Shown here: one piece after another, positions 53,502 through 64,000 of the stretch
How the letters are laid out: each line of letters begins with the position of its first letter
Position numbering within the stretch: position 1 is the first letter of the stretch
Source: Nectonema munidae
Lineage: Eukaryota; Nematomorpha; Nectonematoida; Nectonematidae
Direction: 5' to 3'
NCBI GenBank assembly: GCA_030549495.1
Contig: JAUIRK010000157.1
Span: forward strand, 303,001 to 367,000
Length of the DNA stretch: 64,000 nt
The notes under the pieces: generated by a model
Databases searched by the model: none
Seen by the model: only the letters and a program-made list of their open reading frames with translations
What the model was told of the DNA's origin: nothing
Position numbers and translations under genes: made by a program

Positions 53502-54192
53502 GTACGCGATTTTTTTAATTGACCATTTTTTTCCTTTTTTCTTTTAAGCTCATTTATTGAGAGTGTAAGATTTACAATAAGAGAGGATATTTATTCTAAA
53601 TTAACTTTAAAATTAAAAGTTCGGAAAAATTATTTAAACACATAAATATGGCTTACTTTGAAAACTCTGTTTTTAGGATAAACCACTCCAGAATTTTATT
53701 GTAGATTTCTTGTATTTCAGTATATTTTGATATGTGCATTTGTAATAATAGATTTATTTAGTGTCTTCCTTAAGTATTGAAGTATTCTTTCTTAAACTTA
53801 AATAATATATACAATGGCAAAATGAGCACACTTGTAGCCAGGGACGAATGGTCATCTTTCCACCACTTGAAACTTCTAATATCATTTTTAAATGACGAAA
53901 AGTGAAGCGATTGTAGAAACGAGTTATAAGTAATTTCTAAAAAATAAGAATAAGAAAAAACTAAACTTCAAGAAATTTTTTTATCTGTTATAAATAGATT
54001 TTTAACTAAAAAGAAAACTTTTCTTGCAAAATTTTCTTCGTTATAATGTAATTTTGATATAACCAGAGTTTTAAGAAAATTTTCTATAGTTTTTAAGGGC
54101 TTAATAAAATATTTTCACTGTAACCGGATTCATTATAAATGAATATTAATATTTTTAGGTAATCAAAATAATAATAAAAGATTTGCAGTTAA

Positions 54193-55900
54193 CCCTGATA
54201 GTGACGGGCTATTTTATTTCGTCAGTGACGGGGGCGCTTTTTGCCCATCCCTACGTTTTTTCCTAAAATATTGAATATTTTTACGAAATTTTCGCTTGAA
54301 CCCACTAAATAATGAATTTTGAATCTGATGGTGTCATTTATTTTTGATGCAAATAAACCATGTCAAAAGTCAAACAATTCCAAATATATAATCTTCAAAA
54401 TATATTATAATGTTAGATTTTTTGTCTTAATATTGTCTTAATTTATTTTACAAATTTTAGAGAATTAATTAACTCAAAATAGTTCACCTGTCAGTATATT
54501 AGCTTTCACAGGTGACTGTAAAACACTTTTTCTATATTGAGGAATAAACTTATCCATACACAGCAAATCGAACATGCTTATTTTGATTCTGAAAATATTT
54601 TTGTTATATTAGATTTAAATTGTGCATTAATTTGTGGTCAGACAATAAACAATTTGATAATAATTTTTTTTTATCATTTGTGAACAATTTTTATCCCATT
54701 TAGTAAATCTACTGTTCTCTATTTCATCATGACAGTATTTTGTCAATATATACACAAGTAATGAAAACTACATTTCAATGTATAGTTAAAATACTGTTAT
54801 ATTTAGTTATTTCGACACTACATTGACTATTATATATTTAAACACAATCGATAAAATAATTTTCTTTCTTGATACAATAATAATTTTATCCATCTCATAA
54901 ATAGCGATAGAAGCAACTTTCTATTGAAAACGAGCTAGGATCATGTTCGATAAAAGCTGATAAAATGTAAATTTTTATTTCTCATGAAATTTTTCAACAA
55001 TATAACCTTAAAGATGGGTTATATATTATAATATATGTAATGATAAATAATTAATTTAGCAAAAAAATTATTAAAAATTTTCGTAAAATGACATGTTGAA
55101 AAACATTTCTGGGTGCTACTCTAACTAAAACGAGCAACATTGGTCCTCTTTGATTTGATACTTGTTCCTTAGTTTATACTTCCCTTCGTTTACTAATTAA
55201 AGAGACAGCTTTGAAGTTTGAACTATATATCTTAACAAGACCTCTATTGTTTATGTTTTGCTTAAAAATTTGCTATCAGCTAGAAGTCTGTACTTCAATT
55301 TTCCTATACTTTATATGGCATCTAACTTTGATCTTCGTTCTAAACATGGAATACCTTGGTATCTCTACTTTCATCAGAAATTGTTTTTGTGCAATATATG
55401 TTCGAAAAAACCTTTTCAAGCGATTTCAGAGCTTTTCTTTTAAAGAGAATCTATTTATTGATCTTGGCCTAATATCATGTTTTGTAGTGTCAGGTGATAT
55501 GAACAGATATCACTTTGAATTCATTTCATGTTCTTCATGAAATCAATCATAATCCTCCTATTTTAATTACAAAAAGTTTTTCACTTTTATAACATCTAAA
55601 AGACTCTCTTTCATAACGAAGGAAAAACTTCACATATTGGTTATCTGTCATAGATATGGTAGGGTAACTCTAACTGAAAATTTTCAGACCACTTTTTGTG
55701 AATTGATGATTGAAATATTAACTATTAATATAAAGGTGTAAAGATTTTTGATTCACAAGGTATGAGCTTCTTCTTGACGGCCAAGATGTTTTTTGAAAAT
55801 CTCAATAATAGATTTTTACATCATCTACTAGTTCATTGTCCGTGTAGACAAGTTACATATACTTTTTTGTTAAAACTATATAGTTTCTCAAAGGGTTACT
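54193..55900. mobile_element. Large piggyBac-like repeat, copy 2
   Basis: After TTAA (54189-54192) the end CCCTGATAGTGACGGGCTAT is related to that at 24071. Shared internal blocks with copy 1 lie at 54590-54740, 55210-55420 and 55557-55700. A GGGTTA at 55889-55894 could mark the far end. It lacks the tandem array of copy 1. No intact ORF. Confidence 0.5.
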
Positions 55901-57635
55901 ATATTGACAATACATTTTATTAAATTATAGTTACTATTTTATTTTTCTTATGATTATGCTTTCTCATTTCAATGTGCTTTCAGATCCCTTACTTCTCTCA
56001 TACTCAAATATGTGTACTATAATAAATAAAACCATTGTGAGAAAAAACTTGACAACTGATTTTGTTGAAAAAACTTATTTTTACCAATTCGATTGTCACT
56101 TGCACCCATTTTTACAGTTCAATTACTGGCCAAAAACGAGTACAGAAATCAAAAACATGGACCATATTGTATTCAAAAATTATTTAAAATTTGAAGGATA
56201 TTTTTAGTGACAATTTTATCCTGAATCAAAATTTTAATTGTGATTTAATTTTTTTTATAAAATTGAGTTTTTTTTTCAGAATTTGATTTTTTACGAAATG
56301 TTAAACTTGATTCCTAATTCTACACGTTCTTGCACCCTAATTATGAAAAATAAGCCTTGAAAAGAAGTGAGCATCGTAATAAAAAAATTAAAAATATATT
56401 TTATGTAAAATATGAAAGACTTTATGACACAATTTTCTGGCATACATCACTCATTCTATTTCCACTTTGACACATTTTTTTCATAGTAATGGTCAAAACT
56501 TATCAAAAATTTTTGTCAGCATGGTCAATTTAGTTTAAAAAATATTTTACTTAAAATGTGAATAAATGTTTCTGAAGAAAATTTTAAGACGAAACTAACA
56601 AATTTGATCGTCATTTTAACATTCTAATTACGAAAACTGATTCCAAAAATGAAAGCAGCAACGTGATCTAGCATAAGAAATAAAATCAGCATGTTCGATT
56701 TATTTTAAAAAAATATATATTTTTTAAAATGTGAGTAAATCTTTTTTTTGACACTTTCTCAGACGTAAACTGCAAATACTAATTGTTAAAACAGAGTTGA
56801 GTAATGAAATCAGAATGGTCGATTTGGTATTTAATTAATATTCTTGTAGAAAATAACATGGTCGATTTGGTATAAAAAAATAAATTTTATTTAAAATTTG
56901 AATAAATGTTTTGGTAAGCAATTTTCTCATCAATCAAAAATATGCATGCATACGCATTATGTGTTTCAATATATAAATGATTATAAATTTTCAAGAGTGC
57001 ATCTAATGTAAACACTAAGTTATGAGTTTTAGACATTATAATATAAAAATTTTGTTGAAAAAATGTACATTTAATTTTGATCGACAGTTTTTGACATGAG
57101 ATGGGTTTTCAACTATACCATAAAAATAGTATCAAAAGATGGAGCTAGCGATTTTACGAAAAGTGACAAAGTTTGAAGGCATAGAAATTTAATTTATTTA
57201 TTATTTATTGAAGAAAAAAACTGAAACACCACAAAAAACAGTAGTTAACATAAGATCAATTGCGTTATACGAAAAGATTCTCAGGAGAGACAGATGGTTA
57301 ATTATTTAATTGATAAATTTAATTTAATTAATAACTTTCCCTTTTGTAATACCAACTCATACTAAATAACTAAGCAACAAACTATCTAACTAACTAATAG
57401 CTAATTTATTAAAAATTAATCTGGCGAATTGGATTTGTCTCACAGAAAAACCGAAAAATGGGATGTAGTCATTCTTTAAAAATTGTATTTAAAATTTCTT
57501 TAATGATTGAATAAAAAAAAGAACTTAGACCCGGTTTTTATTTTCGTATAATGATTAATTATTTTCAAATGAGTGTGAAATTTTATACTAGTTTGCTTTA
57601 AGTTTTTCCCATTATCTCTTTAATTCAACAATTTG
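55901..57635. other. Intergenic, AT-rich
   Basis: Blocks such as AAAATTTTAAGACGAAACT and 'GAATAAATGTTT' recur loosely between 56520 and 56960 (three diverged versions of AATATTTTACTTAAAATGTG AATAAATG), suggesting a decayed tandem repeat. No gene recognised. Confidence 0.35.
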
Positions 57636-57924
57636 CATTTTGATCATCATCACTGCGTACACTGTGTGAAAGACCGGTTTCGGCTATTGAAGCCTCATCA
57701 GTTCCACTTTGGTATTCAAACTTTGGTGAGCATCAACCAACTAGCCGTCAACACTTGGATTTGATGATCATTATCTACTTATGTATTGAATGTACCGTTA
57801 CGGTCTCAAATCAATGTAGTAGTAGTAGTAGGGCACATTTCTCAGCATATATTGCTGGTAGTAATGTTTTTCATAATTCACCCATGTTGATGCTCACGCA
57901 CAGCTACTGGACGTCAGTTCAAAC

Positions 57925-59156
57925 TAGAGCTTCTGAACCGGGAAATCCCGTATCCCGTTTCCCGGGATTTCAATCAAATTTTACAATCCCGTTTCACGGG
58001 GAAAATTATCACGATATCCCGGTACTTTTTTAAAATTAAACTAAAAACCACTCTTTAAAAAAAAATGAATCTCAAAAACTTTTAAACATTTATAATTATT
58101 ATGTTTTGAAATTCCTATTATATACGATAAATTTAGACTATATTAAGTTCTAATTTCTAAATGTATATTTATACAAAAAATATATTAAAAATTTTAATAG
58201 TATGAAATTTTTAATTATAGAAAATTATAGCAAAAATAATTTATTAAAAGCGCTATAACAAAATTGAGTGAAAGTAAATGTAATATAATGGAGAGTGAAG
58301 CAAATTTTTTGTTTAAAACTTTAAGTAGCAATGAAACTCAGTTTTCTCGTATAATTAAAGAAAAATTATTTATCAGAATTGAAGATCGAAGAAACAAAAG
58401 ACTTGTATCACTTTTACGTTTTCTACAAAACCAAAGTTACACGAATCCCCAAGATTCTTTGTTAAAATACTCAACTTTTGAAGAAATCGTTCAATTTGGC
58501 GCTGATATTTTCAAAAGTTTATATCCAAATTACTTTTCAAATACTGATTCTGAAGAAAAAAGTTGCGATCTAAACAACATCACTGCTAAAACTGATGACA
58601 AAAATAAATGTTCTCTTACTGAAAGCATGAACAGAGAAATTCAAGCTTTTATGGAGTGTAATAAAAACGAGAATCATATTTCAATTGAGGAAAATCTTCA
58701 TGATTTAAAGTTCAAAAAAAGCTATGGCTTACCAGAAGCCCTAGTTCTTCCGAAATCCGCATTAGATTCAATCAAGCCTTCTTCCTGCGAATGTGAAAGA
58801 AATTTTTCACTAGTGAATGATTTTCTTTCAAAAAAAAGGCAAAACATTAAGAATGAAGGATTAAATGCCTTAGTTTTTTTGAAAAGTTTTTTTTACATAA
58901 AAAGTCACTTTAATTATTTTCAATGTTTCAATAAAATTTTTTGTCTTTTTTGCGTATCAAAACTTAATTTTTCAATTTTATAAATAAATATCATGAATTT
59001 TCATTTAAAAGAATATAATAGAAATAACTTTTTTTTAAATAAAAAACTAAATTCTAAAAACTTTGACCGTCCCGTGAAATCTCGGGATCCCGGGAAAATA
59101 TTTTTTTTATTCCCGATTCCCGGGAATCCAATTTTTCCGGGAAAACAGAACCTCCA
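57925..59156 (+). mobile_element. Complete 1,232-bp hAT element with 8-bp target duplication
   Basis: The 8-bp direct repeat GTTCAAAC lies at 57917-57924 and 59157-59164. Termini TAGAGCTTCTG and CAGAACCTCCA are inverted repeats with 9 of 11 matches. Both ends carry subterminal CCCGGG/GGGAATCC-type repeats (57940-58025 and 59065-59145). The interior encodes a short transposase C-terminus. It appears to be an internally deleted derivative of a longer hAT transposon. Confidence 0.92.
58288..58983 (+). CDS. hAT transposase C-terminal fragment, intact 231-aa ORF
   Basis: The first ATG in frame is 58288; the frame is also open a little upstream (from a TTG at 58264). Residues near the C-terminus, DSIKPSSCECERNFSLVNDF then LSKKRQ and LNALVFLKSFF, match the hAT dimerisation region ('SxxCERxFSxxNxIxxxxR...LxxLLxIK'). 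The first half (RRNKRLVSLLRFLQNQ, EEIVQFGADIFKSLYPNYFS) corresponds to the preceding helical part. The BED finger and the DDE catalytic core are missing, so it cannot cut DNA, but it could still dimerise. No stop or frameshift interrupts it. Confidence 0.8.
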   Translation: MESEANFLFKTLSSNETQFSRIIKEKLFIRIEDRRNKRLVSLLRFLQNQSYTNPQDSLLKYSTFEEIVQFGADIFKSLYPNYFSNTDSEEKSCDLNNITAKTDDKNKCSLTESMNREIQAFMECNKNENHISIEENLHDLKFKKSYGLPEALVLPKSALDSIKPSSCECERNFSLVNDFLSKKRQNIKNEGLNALVFLKSFFYIKSHFNYFQCFNKIFCLFCVSKLNFSIL

Positions 59157-59379
59157 GTTCAAACCTCATGGTTTGAACACAATGTACGCTTAGTGATGAT
59201 GATCAAAATACAAGAGAACTTACAATTTCTAGTTATATCTAATACCACCTTGTATGCACAATTATAATAAGTATATTTTAATTATATTTCAAAAGACTTT
59301 TATTTCCTTACTTTGAAGCTTTATCACATTTTTTAACATATATGTGGTAGAAAATGCATCCAACAGTTTTAATTTCACT

Positions 59380-60050
59380 CAGTGCCGGTGCTAGAAATTG
59401 CGGGGCCCTTATTCTTCAAGAGTAAAAACTTTTGTATGACATCTTTTGCATAATATGCTTATCCCTAATGAAGGAAGAAAAAATAGTTACTCTTTGAAAT
59501 AACAAAAGTTTGATAGACAACATGAAATTTTATTTTTAAATAACAAAAAAAGGGCAATTATAAGTATTCACAGATTTTTAGAAAAAGTTTTTTATAGCTT
59601 TTTTATTCGCAAAATCTCTCATAATAGTTTTTGCAATTTTACTTTATATAGAAGTTACTGCCAAATTGTTTAGTCTGTATTGCGAAATTTTAGACAGTAG
59701 GTGCTTATTAATTAAATTTAGTTTTGAGAAACTCCTTTTACCTGATGCGGCAGTTAAAGGTGTTTTCAAGTAAATTCTCAAAGCAATAAAAACATTAGTT
59801 TTACATATTTTCCTGGTGAGAATTAATTTGAGCCAGACTTTATCAGCCTTTCAACAATTGCAAAAAATAAAAAGAAAACAAGGACTTTATGCATCATTTC
59901 TGGGCGTCTAATCACGAGATCCACAAAATTAGAAGAAAGACAATAAAATATGGGAAAATTCATAAAAAATTGTGAGTAGGTAAAATTTGATCTTCGTAAA
60001 AAAAATTTACTACTAGATATTTTTTCAACTTTTTTTTGATGGAGCAAAAT
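59380..60050 (-). mobile_element. Degenerate hAT (TTF-type) transposon remnant
   Basis: On the minus strand 59640-59790 reads VFIALRIYLKTPLTAASGKR SFSKLNLINKHLLSKISQYR LNNLAV, a clear hAT dimerisation domain of the 'LPVTVASGERSFSKLKLIKNxLRSTMSQxRLxxLAxLSIE' type, followed by a stop and FANKKA. The plus-strand sequence CAGTGCCGGTGCTAGAAATT GCGGGGCCC at 59380 looks like its terminus. Upstream coding parts (to about 60050) are unreadable. Confidence 0.78.
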
Positions 60051-63000
60051 TAAGTTTTCTATGAAGTTGGGAGATTGGACAGGTGGAAAAGAAAAAATTT
60101 TAACAATTTTTCATAATTATTAGAAATTATAGGTTTTCTATGATTATGGTAGCTAGCAATTGTCCCGTTTGCTCCTAGATAAAGAGAGCTTTGATTGAAG
60201 CCAGAATGAGTGGACCAAGAGACTACTATTTCCTACCAATAGGCCACATACCGACTGTGTTTTCTAATTATTATTATAAATATATAAGATATGCAATAAA
60301 CAATGTAATTTTTGCCATTACTGCATTCAACTTCATAAAAAACGTAATTGAATTTCTTCAAAAATTGTAATGCTAAAACAAATCAAATTCATTTTTTCAC
60401 AAATCATATGAGAATCTTTCATATAAATGGCATAAATCGTAAACCTAGTGAAGGGAGAGTCAGAAACAAGAATTTTCAAAATTTTGAAAAGGTGACCTGT
60501 AAAAAATAACTACATACTGTGTATCAATTTGGCAGAAATGACAAAATTAAAACCTATCTCATTCATTTCCAAGTAATAATGTGTTAATCATGAAGCAGCA
60601 AAATGTATTCGTGTATAGTAAGTATTTAATTAAAATCTTTAATTCACTCTTTATGTTCAAAATGATGGCGCCTGCCTTCCTCTTTGTCAAGACGTGCTCA
60701 CCATGAAGAGCAGATAAGCACAGCTTGTGCCTAATTAATAAAGCATTTCGCCTCCACCATCAGCATCCACGTACAATAAATATACTCATGACAAAAGGCT
60801 TACGTGATGCGAATAAATTTGGTCACACATTCACACTTTGTGAAGAAAACCTCATTTACTGGAAGAAGAGTGTGTGTGGTAGAATCTCATTTCCACTCCA
60901 TCCAAGTGCGTCCACAAAGACGCGTCTCCTTTTCTCTGTCATTGACATTATCGTGAGTAAACTGAGTGTGTTATCTGCACTGCACTGCAACATCTCCAAA
61001 TCTGTTTAGACTCGAGATAAATCTCATACTGCTGCGTTATCATGACTTCCTACTATATTTGATATCTTGTATGTGTGAGCTGACTATTAGTTGTGGTTGA
61101 AACATGAATGGAGAAGACGTATTAATAATTAAAAAGAGAAAGCACAAACCAACCACGTTGAGTGTTTTAATTTAAAATTTTCATATTTTATTTTCATTAT
61201 GCCACACAACATTTTCACTTCTTCCGTGCTTACAAGCGACTCTCCAGGCGGTTACGACAGTAAGCTTTACCCATTTCTATTTACCCGTAACGTAGAATTA
61301 AGCAAGCCGAGCAAAAAGATTTCATTTTACTCTTACTACTCATAAACCACGAAGCGTTTTTTGGTGTACAAAAAGTACATGAAAAAAAAAGTTCGGAAGA
61401 ACGATTATTTTAATAAAAGATAAAATTACTCACACCAGAGACCTTAAAAATCCAATATGTTCTTTGATTTGCATTTTAAAATATCGATAAGACCTAAATT
61501 TCATAATGTGATATAAAAAGGGCACAAAAAAAATCAGGAAATTTAGTTCAGAATAAATCGTTTCAAACCTTAGTACTGATTTTTTAATTTTTCGTTTGAA
61601 ATTTAGATTCGTCACTGTTTTATCCATATTATCAGAAAAATGAACGAAGTAACAAACATTTTTTGTAATTTGAATAAAAAAATTAATCTTATATTTGAAT
61701 TTGACTTAAATACAATTAGTTAACGTTTTGTAGAAAATAATTTTCTTTTTATTGTTCTTTCCCGCCAAAAATATTTTTAAAATAAAATCTTTCGCGTATT
61801 CATTAAAAAATAGGCAAAATAAAATTTATTCAAAAGTAAAAAATCACAAATAGAGATTTTGATGTGATTGAAATAACGTCATCACATCTAATTAAAGATG
61901 AGAAGGAAGTAGGGCATGTATTCGAAACTAACCAACCAACTTTTGACTTAAAAACCACCAACTTAAGGTGAAAAGGAAGAACTTAAAGTAAAAATGTTAA
62001 TAGATCAATTAAATTCATTAATAGATTATATATATAAAGAATTAAGTTTCTGGTTTATCTTGACAATTTGTTTCTCTCATTGACATCGAAAATATTTGGA
62101 AATATATTTTTATTTCATAAACGTCAGGCATAAGCAAAATATATAAGCACTTGTAGAACACATAAAATATTATTTCAAATGCTTTCCTTCTTTTTTGCTT
62201 CACTTTTGAAAAACTCCACATTTTTATTTGAATTCGCGTGAATCTTTTATTTCAAGCCGGATTTTTTTGATTTTAAGCATTTAATCATAATAAACGATAT
62301 TGCTTGTTTGAATTTTGTGTAAAAAAATATTTTTGTATTTTACCTAAATCTACACTTTTTATGTTCATTACAATTGAATTCTTTGCTTCAAGCTGGATTT
62401 TTGATTATAAGCATTTTATTATGATAAATAATGTTGTTTATTGGAATTTTTGTGTAAAAATTTCTAAATTTAGTTGTTTTTACATTTAAATTAAAAATCA
62501 ACTCTAAATAATTTGTTAATAGTTGTAGAATAGTTATAGCCCGAAATATTATAACATTATATCGTTTATAAACGGTTACGACCTTGGATCCCATTTTTCA
62601 TGTCTTGTGCACTGAAAAATATAAGAACTGGGTTACTTTTACCAAACTATTACATGGATACATATATAGGTATGTATGTGTAAAAGTGGGTGTGTTATAT
62701 ACTATTTGCAAAAAGACCGTTTAAAAAACTTGTTACATAATACCAAATTGAAAAGCTCACATCGTTTATTAATATAAGTGTTGGTTGAATTTTTTCTACC
62801 GACAATTTTTTTAATAATTAAGATTACAGGGCGCTCGATTCCAAAATGTGACCCCTGTTACAAACTAGTTAACAGATTTATAATGGTTTAATCCAAGGTA
62901 AGATCTCGAGCGATAATTATTCAAGAATCTAATCTATGTGGTTGGCTAAAAGACTATACCAAGCTAAAGTTCGTAAAGCGAAGATACGAACAACTGCTAA

Positions 63001-63289
63001 TCGACGAAAATACAAGACTATGTACAACTAGTTCCGGCATTTCCAAATTTGCAAAGCCAAAGTGCTGACTTAAATGCCTACACAGTACACAGTATACGTT
63101 TTTCAAAAACGCTTAGAAGACTAGAGCCATCTGTAAGTAATTTCTTAAGCAAGACTACGTTCGCTTGACCAGAACGTATTTCTTTTCCAAAAATCTTCCT
63201 CCTATAGCTGATTTGTGATTAGAGTACTATCCAGCGCATCTGCATATTTCCACTCTAACTCATGTTGACGGCAATATCTTTTATATTGA
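60051..63289. other. Intergenic, AT-rich
   Basis: A GC-richer island at 60665-61015 (with GATGGCGCCTGCC, ACAAAGACGCGTCTCC) resembles a promoter or 5' UTR, but no linked coding exon was recognised. A second GC-richer patch lies at 62830-63230. No gene named. Confidence 0.35.
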
Positions 63290-63480
63290 AAATTATAAAA
63301 AAATTTAGTGATGTCCATTTTTTATGAAAATAAATCAAATTGATAAAAAATAATTTAAGTATAACTGATAATGACAGAACTAAAATTTTCATTAAAATAA
63401 ATATAAAAAATTTTATACACATATATACACATTTTAAAGCATACTAAATTTAGTGATGCTCTTAGTTACAAGTTGTTTTG
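63290..63480 (+). repeat. Solo unit of the 24-kb tandem repeat
   Basis: AGTGATGTCCATTTTTTATG AAAATAAATCAAA, AATGACAGAACTAAAATTTT and TTTTATACACATATATACAC ATTTTAAAGCATACTAAATT follow the order of the ~150-bp unit at 24150-25025. Confidence 0.75.
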
Positions 63481-63584
63481 GGTTGAAAACAGCTTTAATA
63501 TTCGTATAACCGGAGTTTACATTAATAACTACTAACTCACACATTATTACTTACTTACATGATGTTGATACCCTCGCATGGCCA

Positions 63585-63705
63585 CATAGGGCCTGAGTGG
63601 CCTTTTACTATTTTGACTCAAAGATTTTAATAAAAATGAGTCAAAAATTAAAAAATTACTACCATGCAAATTTCAAATTACATGTCTACTTTAATATAAT
63701 ATAAT
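63585..63705 (-). repeat. Dispersed repeat, inverted copy of 49825-49946
   Basis: Contains GAGTCAAAAATTAAAAAATT ACTACCATGCAAATTTCAAA TTACATGTCTACTTTAAT, the reverse complement of the 49825 copy, bounded by the GCATGGCCACATAGGGCC region. Confidence 0.8.
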
Positions 63706-64000
63706 AAAAAGTTCGAATTTTGAAAACGTTTTAACATAAATCACGAAAAATAGAGATTTAACGCCATCTATAGAATTCTTAACTTTTTCATATGACTTTT
63801 TATAAATTTATTTCAGAAAAATGAAAAAGTAAATATGATTTTCCATAAAATGTAGTTTTTTTGGAACTGTTTAGTGTTATTTTTTCTAAAAAGTATAGAA
63901 TAATAATTAAATTAGGTAATCGAAAAAATTCTCTTTTTTTTGAAAATTTATAATAAATATGTCTTTATTTTAAAAAAATTAAGAGAAAAAATATAAATAA
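63706..64000. other. End of window, AT-rich
   Basis: Nothing recognised. ACGCCATCTATAGA near 63761 is shared with 45270-45285, a possible short repeat. Confidence 0.4.

Larger units (their letters stand above)
57636..59211. mobile_element. Outer inverted-repeat element interrupted by the hAT element
   Basis: CATTTTGATCATCATCACTG CGTACACTGTG at 57636-57666 is nearly complementary to CAATGTACGCTTAGTGATGA TGATCAAAAT at 59180-59209. Between them, on the left, lies GAAAGACCGGTTTCGGCTAT TGAAGCCTCATCAG. Without the hAT insertion the outer element would be about 340 bp. Target duplication unresolved. Confidence 0.65.

Noticed and set aside
55211-55540. Plus-strand 109-codon hydrophobic frame
   Set aside because: Part of the repeat shared with 26080-26404, where the frame is not conserved apart from short stretches; AT-rich DNA readily gives hydrophobic frames.
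60725-61009. Plus-strand 94-codon frame in a GC-richer island
   Set aside because: No splice support or recognisable motif; kept only as a possible promoter-like island.
1-64000. CRISPR arrays, bacterial operons, rRNA genes
   Set aside because: No evenly spaced direct repeats with unique spacers, no prokaryotic gene density, no rRNA-like conserved blocks.

Overview
This is eukaryotic DNA: very AT-rich, intron-containing and dense in decayed transposable elements. Two host genes can be rebuilt from spliced exons, both on the minus strand. The mix of very short introns (52-67 nt) with multi-kilobase introns, and the families of LINE, hAT, pogo and TTAA-flanked elements, fit an arthropod. A copepod such as a sea louse is my guess; that is inference, not proof.

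Region 1 (about 2.7-20.0 kb, minus) is the 5' part of TAF1, the largest TFIID subunit. Eleven exons join with matching phases into exactly 2,001 nt (667 codons), from the start ATG at 20008 to a donor at 2681. They cover the TBP-binding N-terminus and the start of the conserved central domain. The rest of the gene (central domain, zinc knuckle, bromodomains) must lie beyond the left edge. Its long introns hold a decayed RTE-like LINE (1-2.2 kb, plus), TTAA-flanked MITEs, a 453-bp MITE with near-perfect terminal repeats, a decayed Jockey/CR1-like LINE (6.2-10.6 kb), a ZBED-type hAT remnant (10.7-11.7 kb) and a pogo-like element.

Region 2 (20-26.9 kb) is repeat-rich intergenic DNA: a foldback element with C/G-tract arms about 320 bp upstream of the TAF1 start, a degenerate pogo/Tigger transposase (minus), and a repeat with a piggyBac-like end that carries about six copies of a ~150-bp tandem unit.

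Region 3 (26.9-45.6 kb, minus) is a divergent Cys-loop ligand-gated ion channel subunit of nicotinic-receptor type. Seven exons are well supported: signal peptide, the N-terminal ligand-binding strands, a classical 45-nt exon, the W-x-P exon, the Cys-loop exon, M1-M2 and M3-M4. An eighth, bridging the Cys-loop to M1, is less certain, but two alternative models for it both keep the frame. Its introns hold a tRNA-derived SINE with perfect target duplication, a decayed copy of a multicopy uncharacterised arthropod protein, an hAT MITE with 8-bp target duplication and a near-perfect 32-bp hairpin.

Region 4 (45.6-64 kb) has no gene I can name. It contains two isolated plus-strand exon candidates (46.8 and 53.4 kb), a 5'-truncated RTE insertion with 14-bp target duplication, a second piggyBac-like repeat copy, a complete 1.23-kb hAT element with 8-bp target duplication and an intact C-terminal transposase ORF nested inside another inverted-repeat element, another hAT remnant (59.4-59.9 kb), and dispersed repeats shared with other parts of the window.

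No rRNA gene, functional tRNA gene, CRISPR array or bacterial-type feature was seen.
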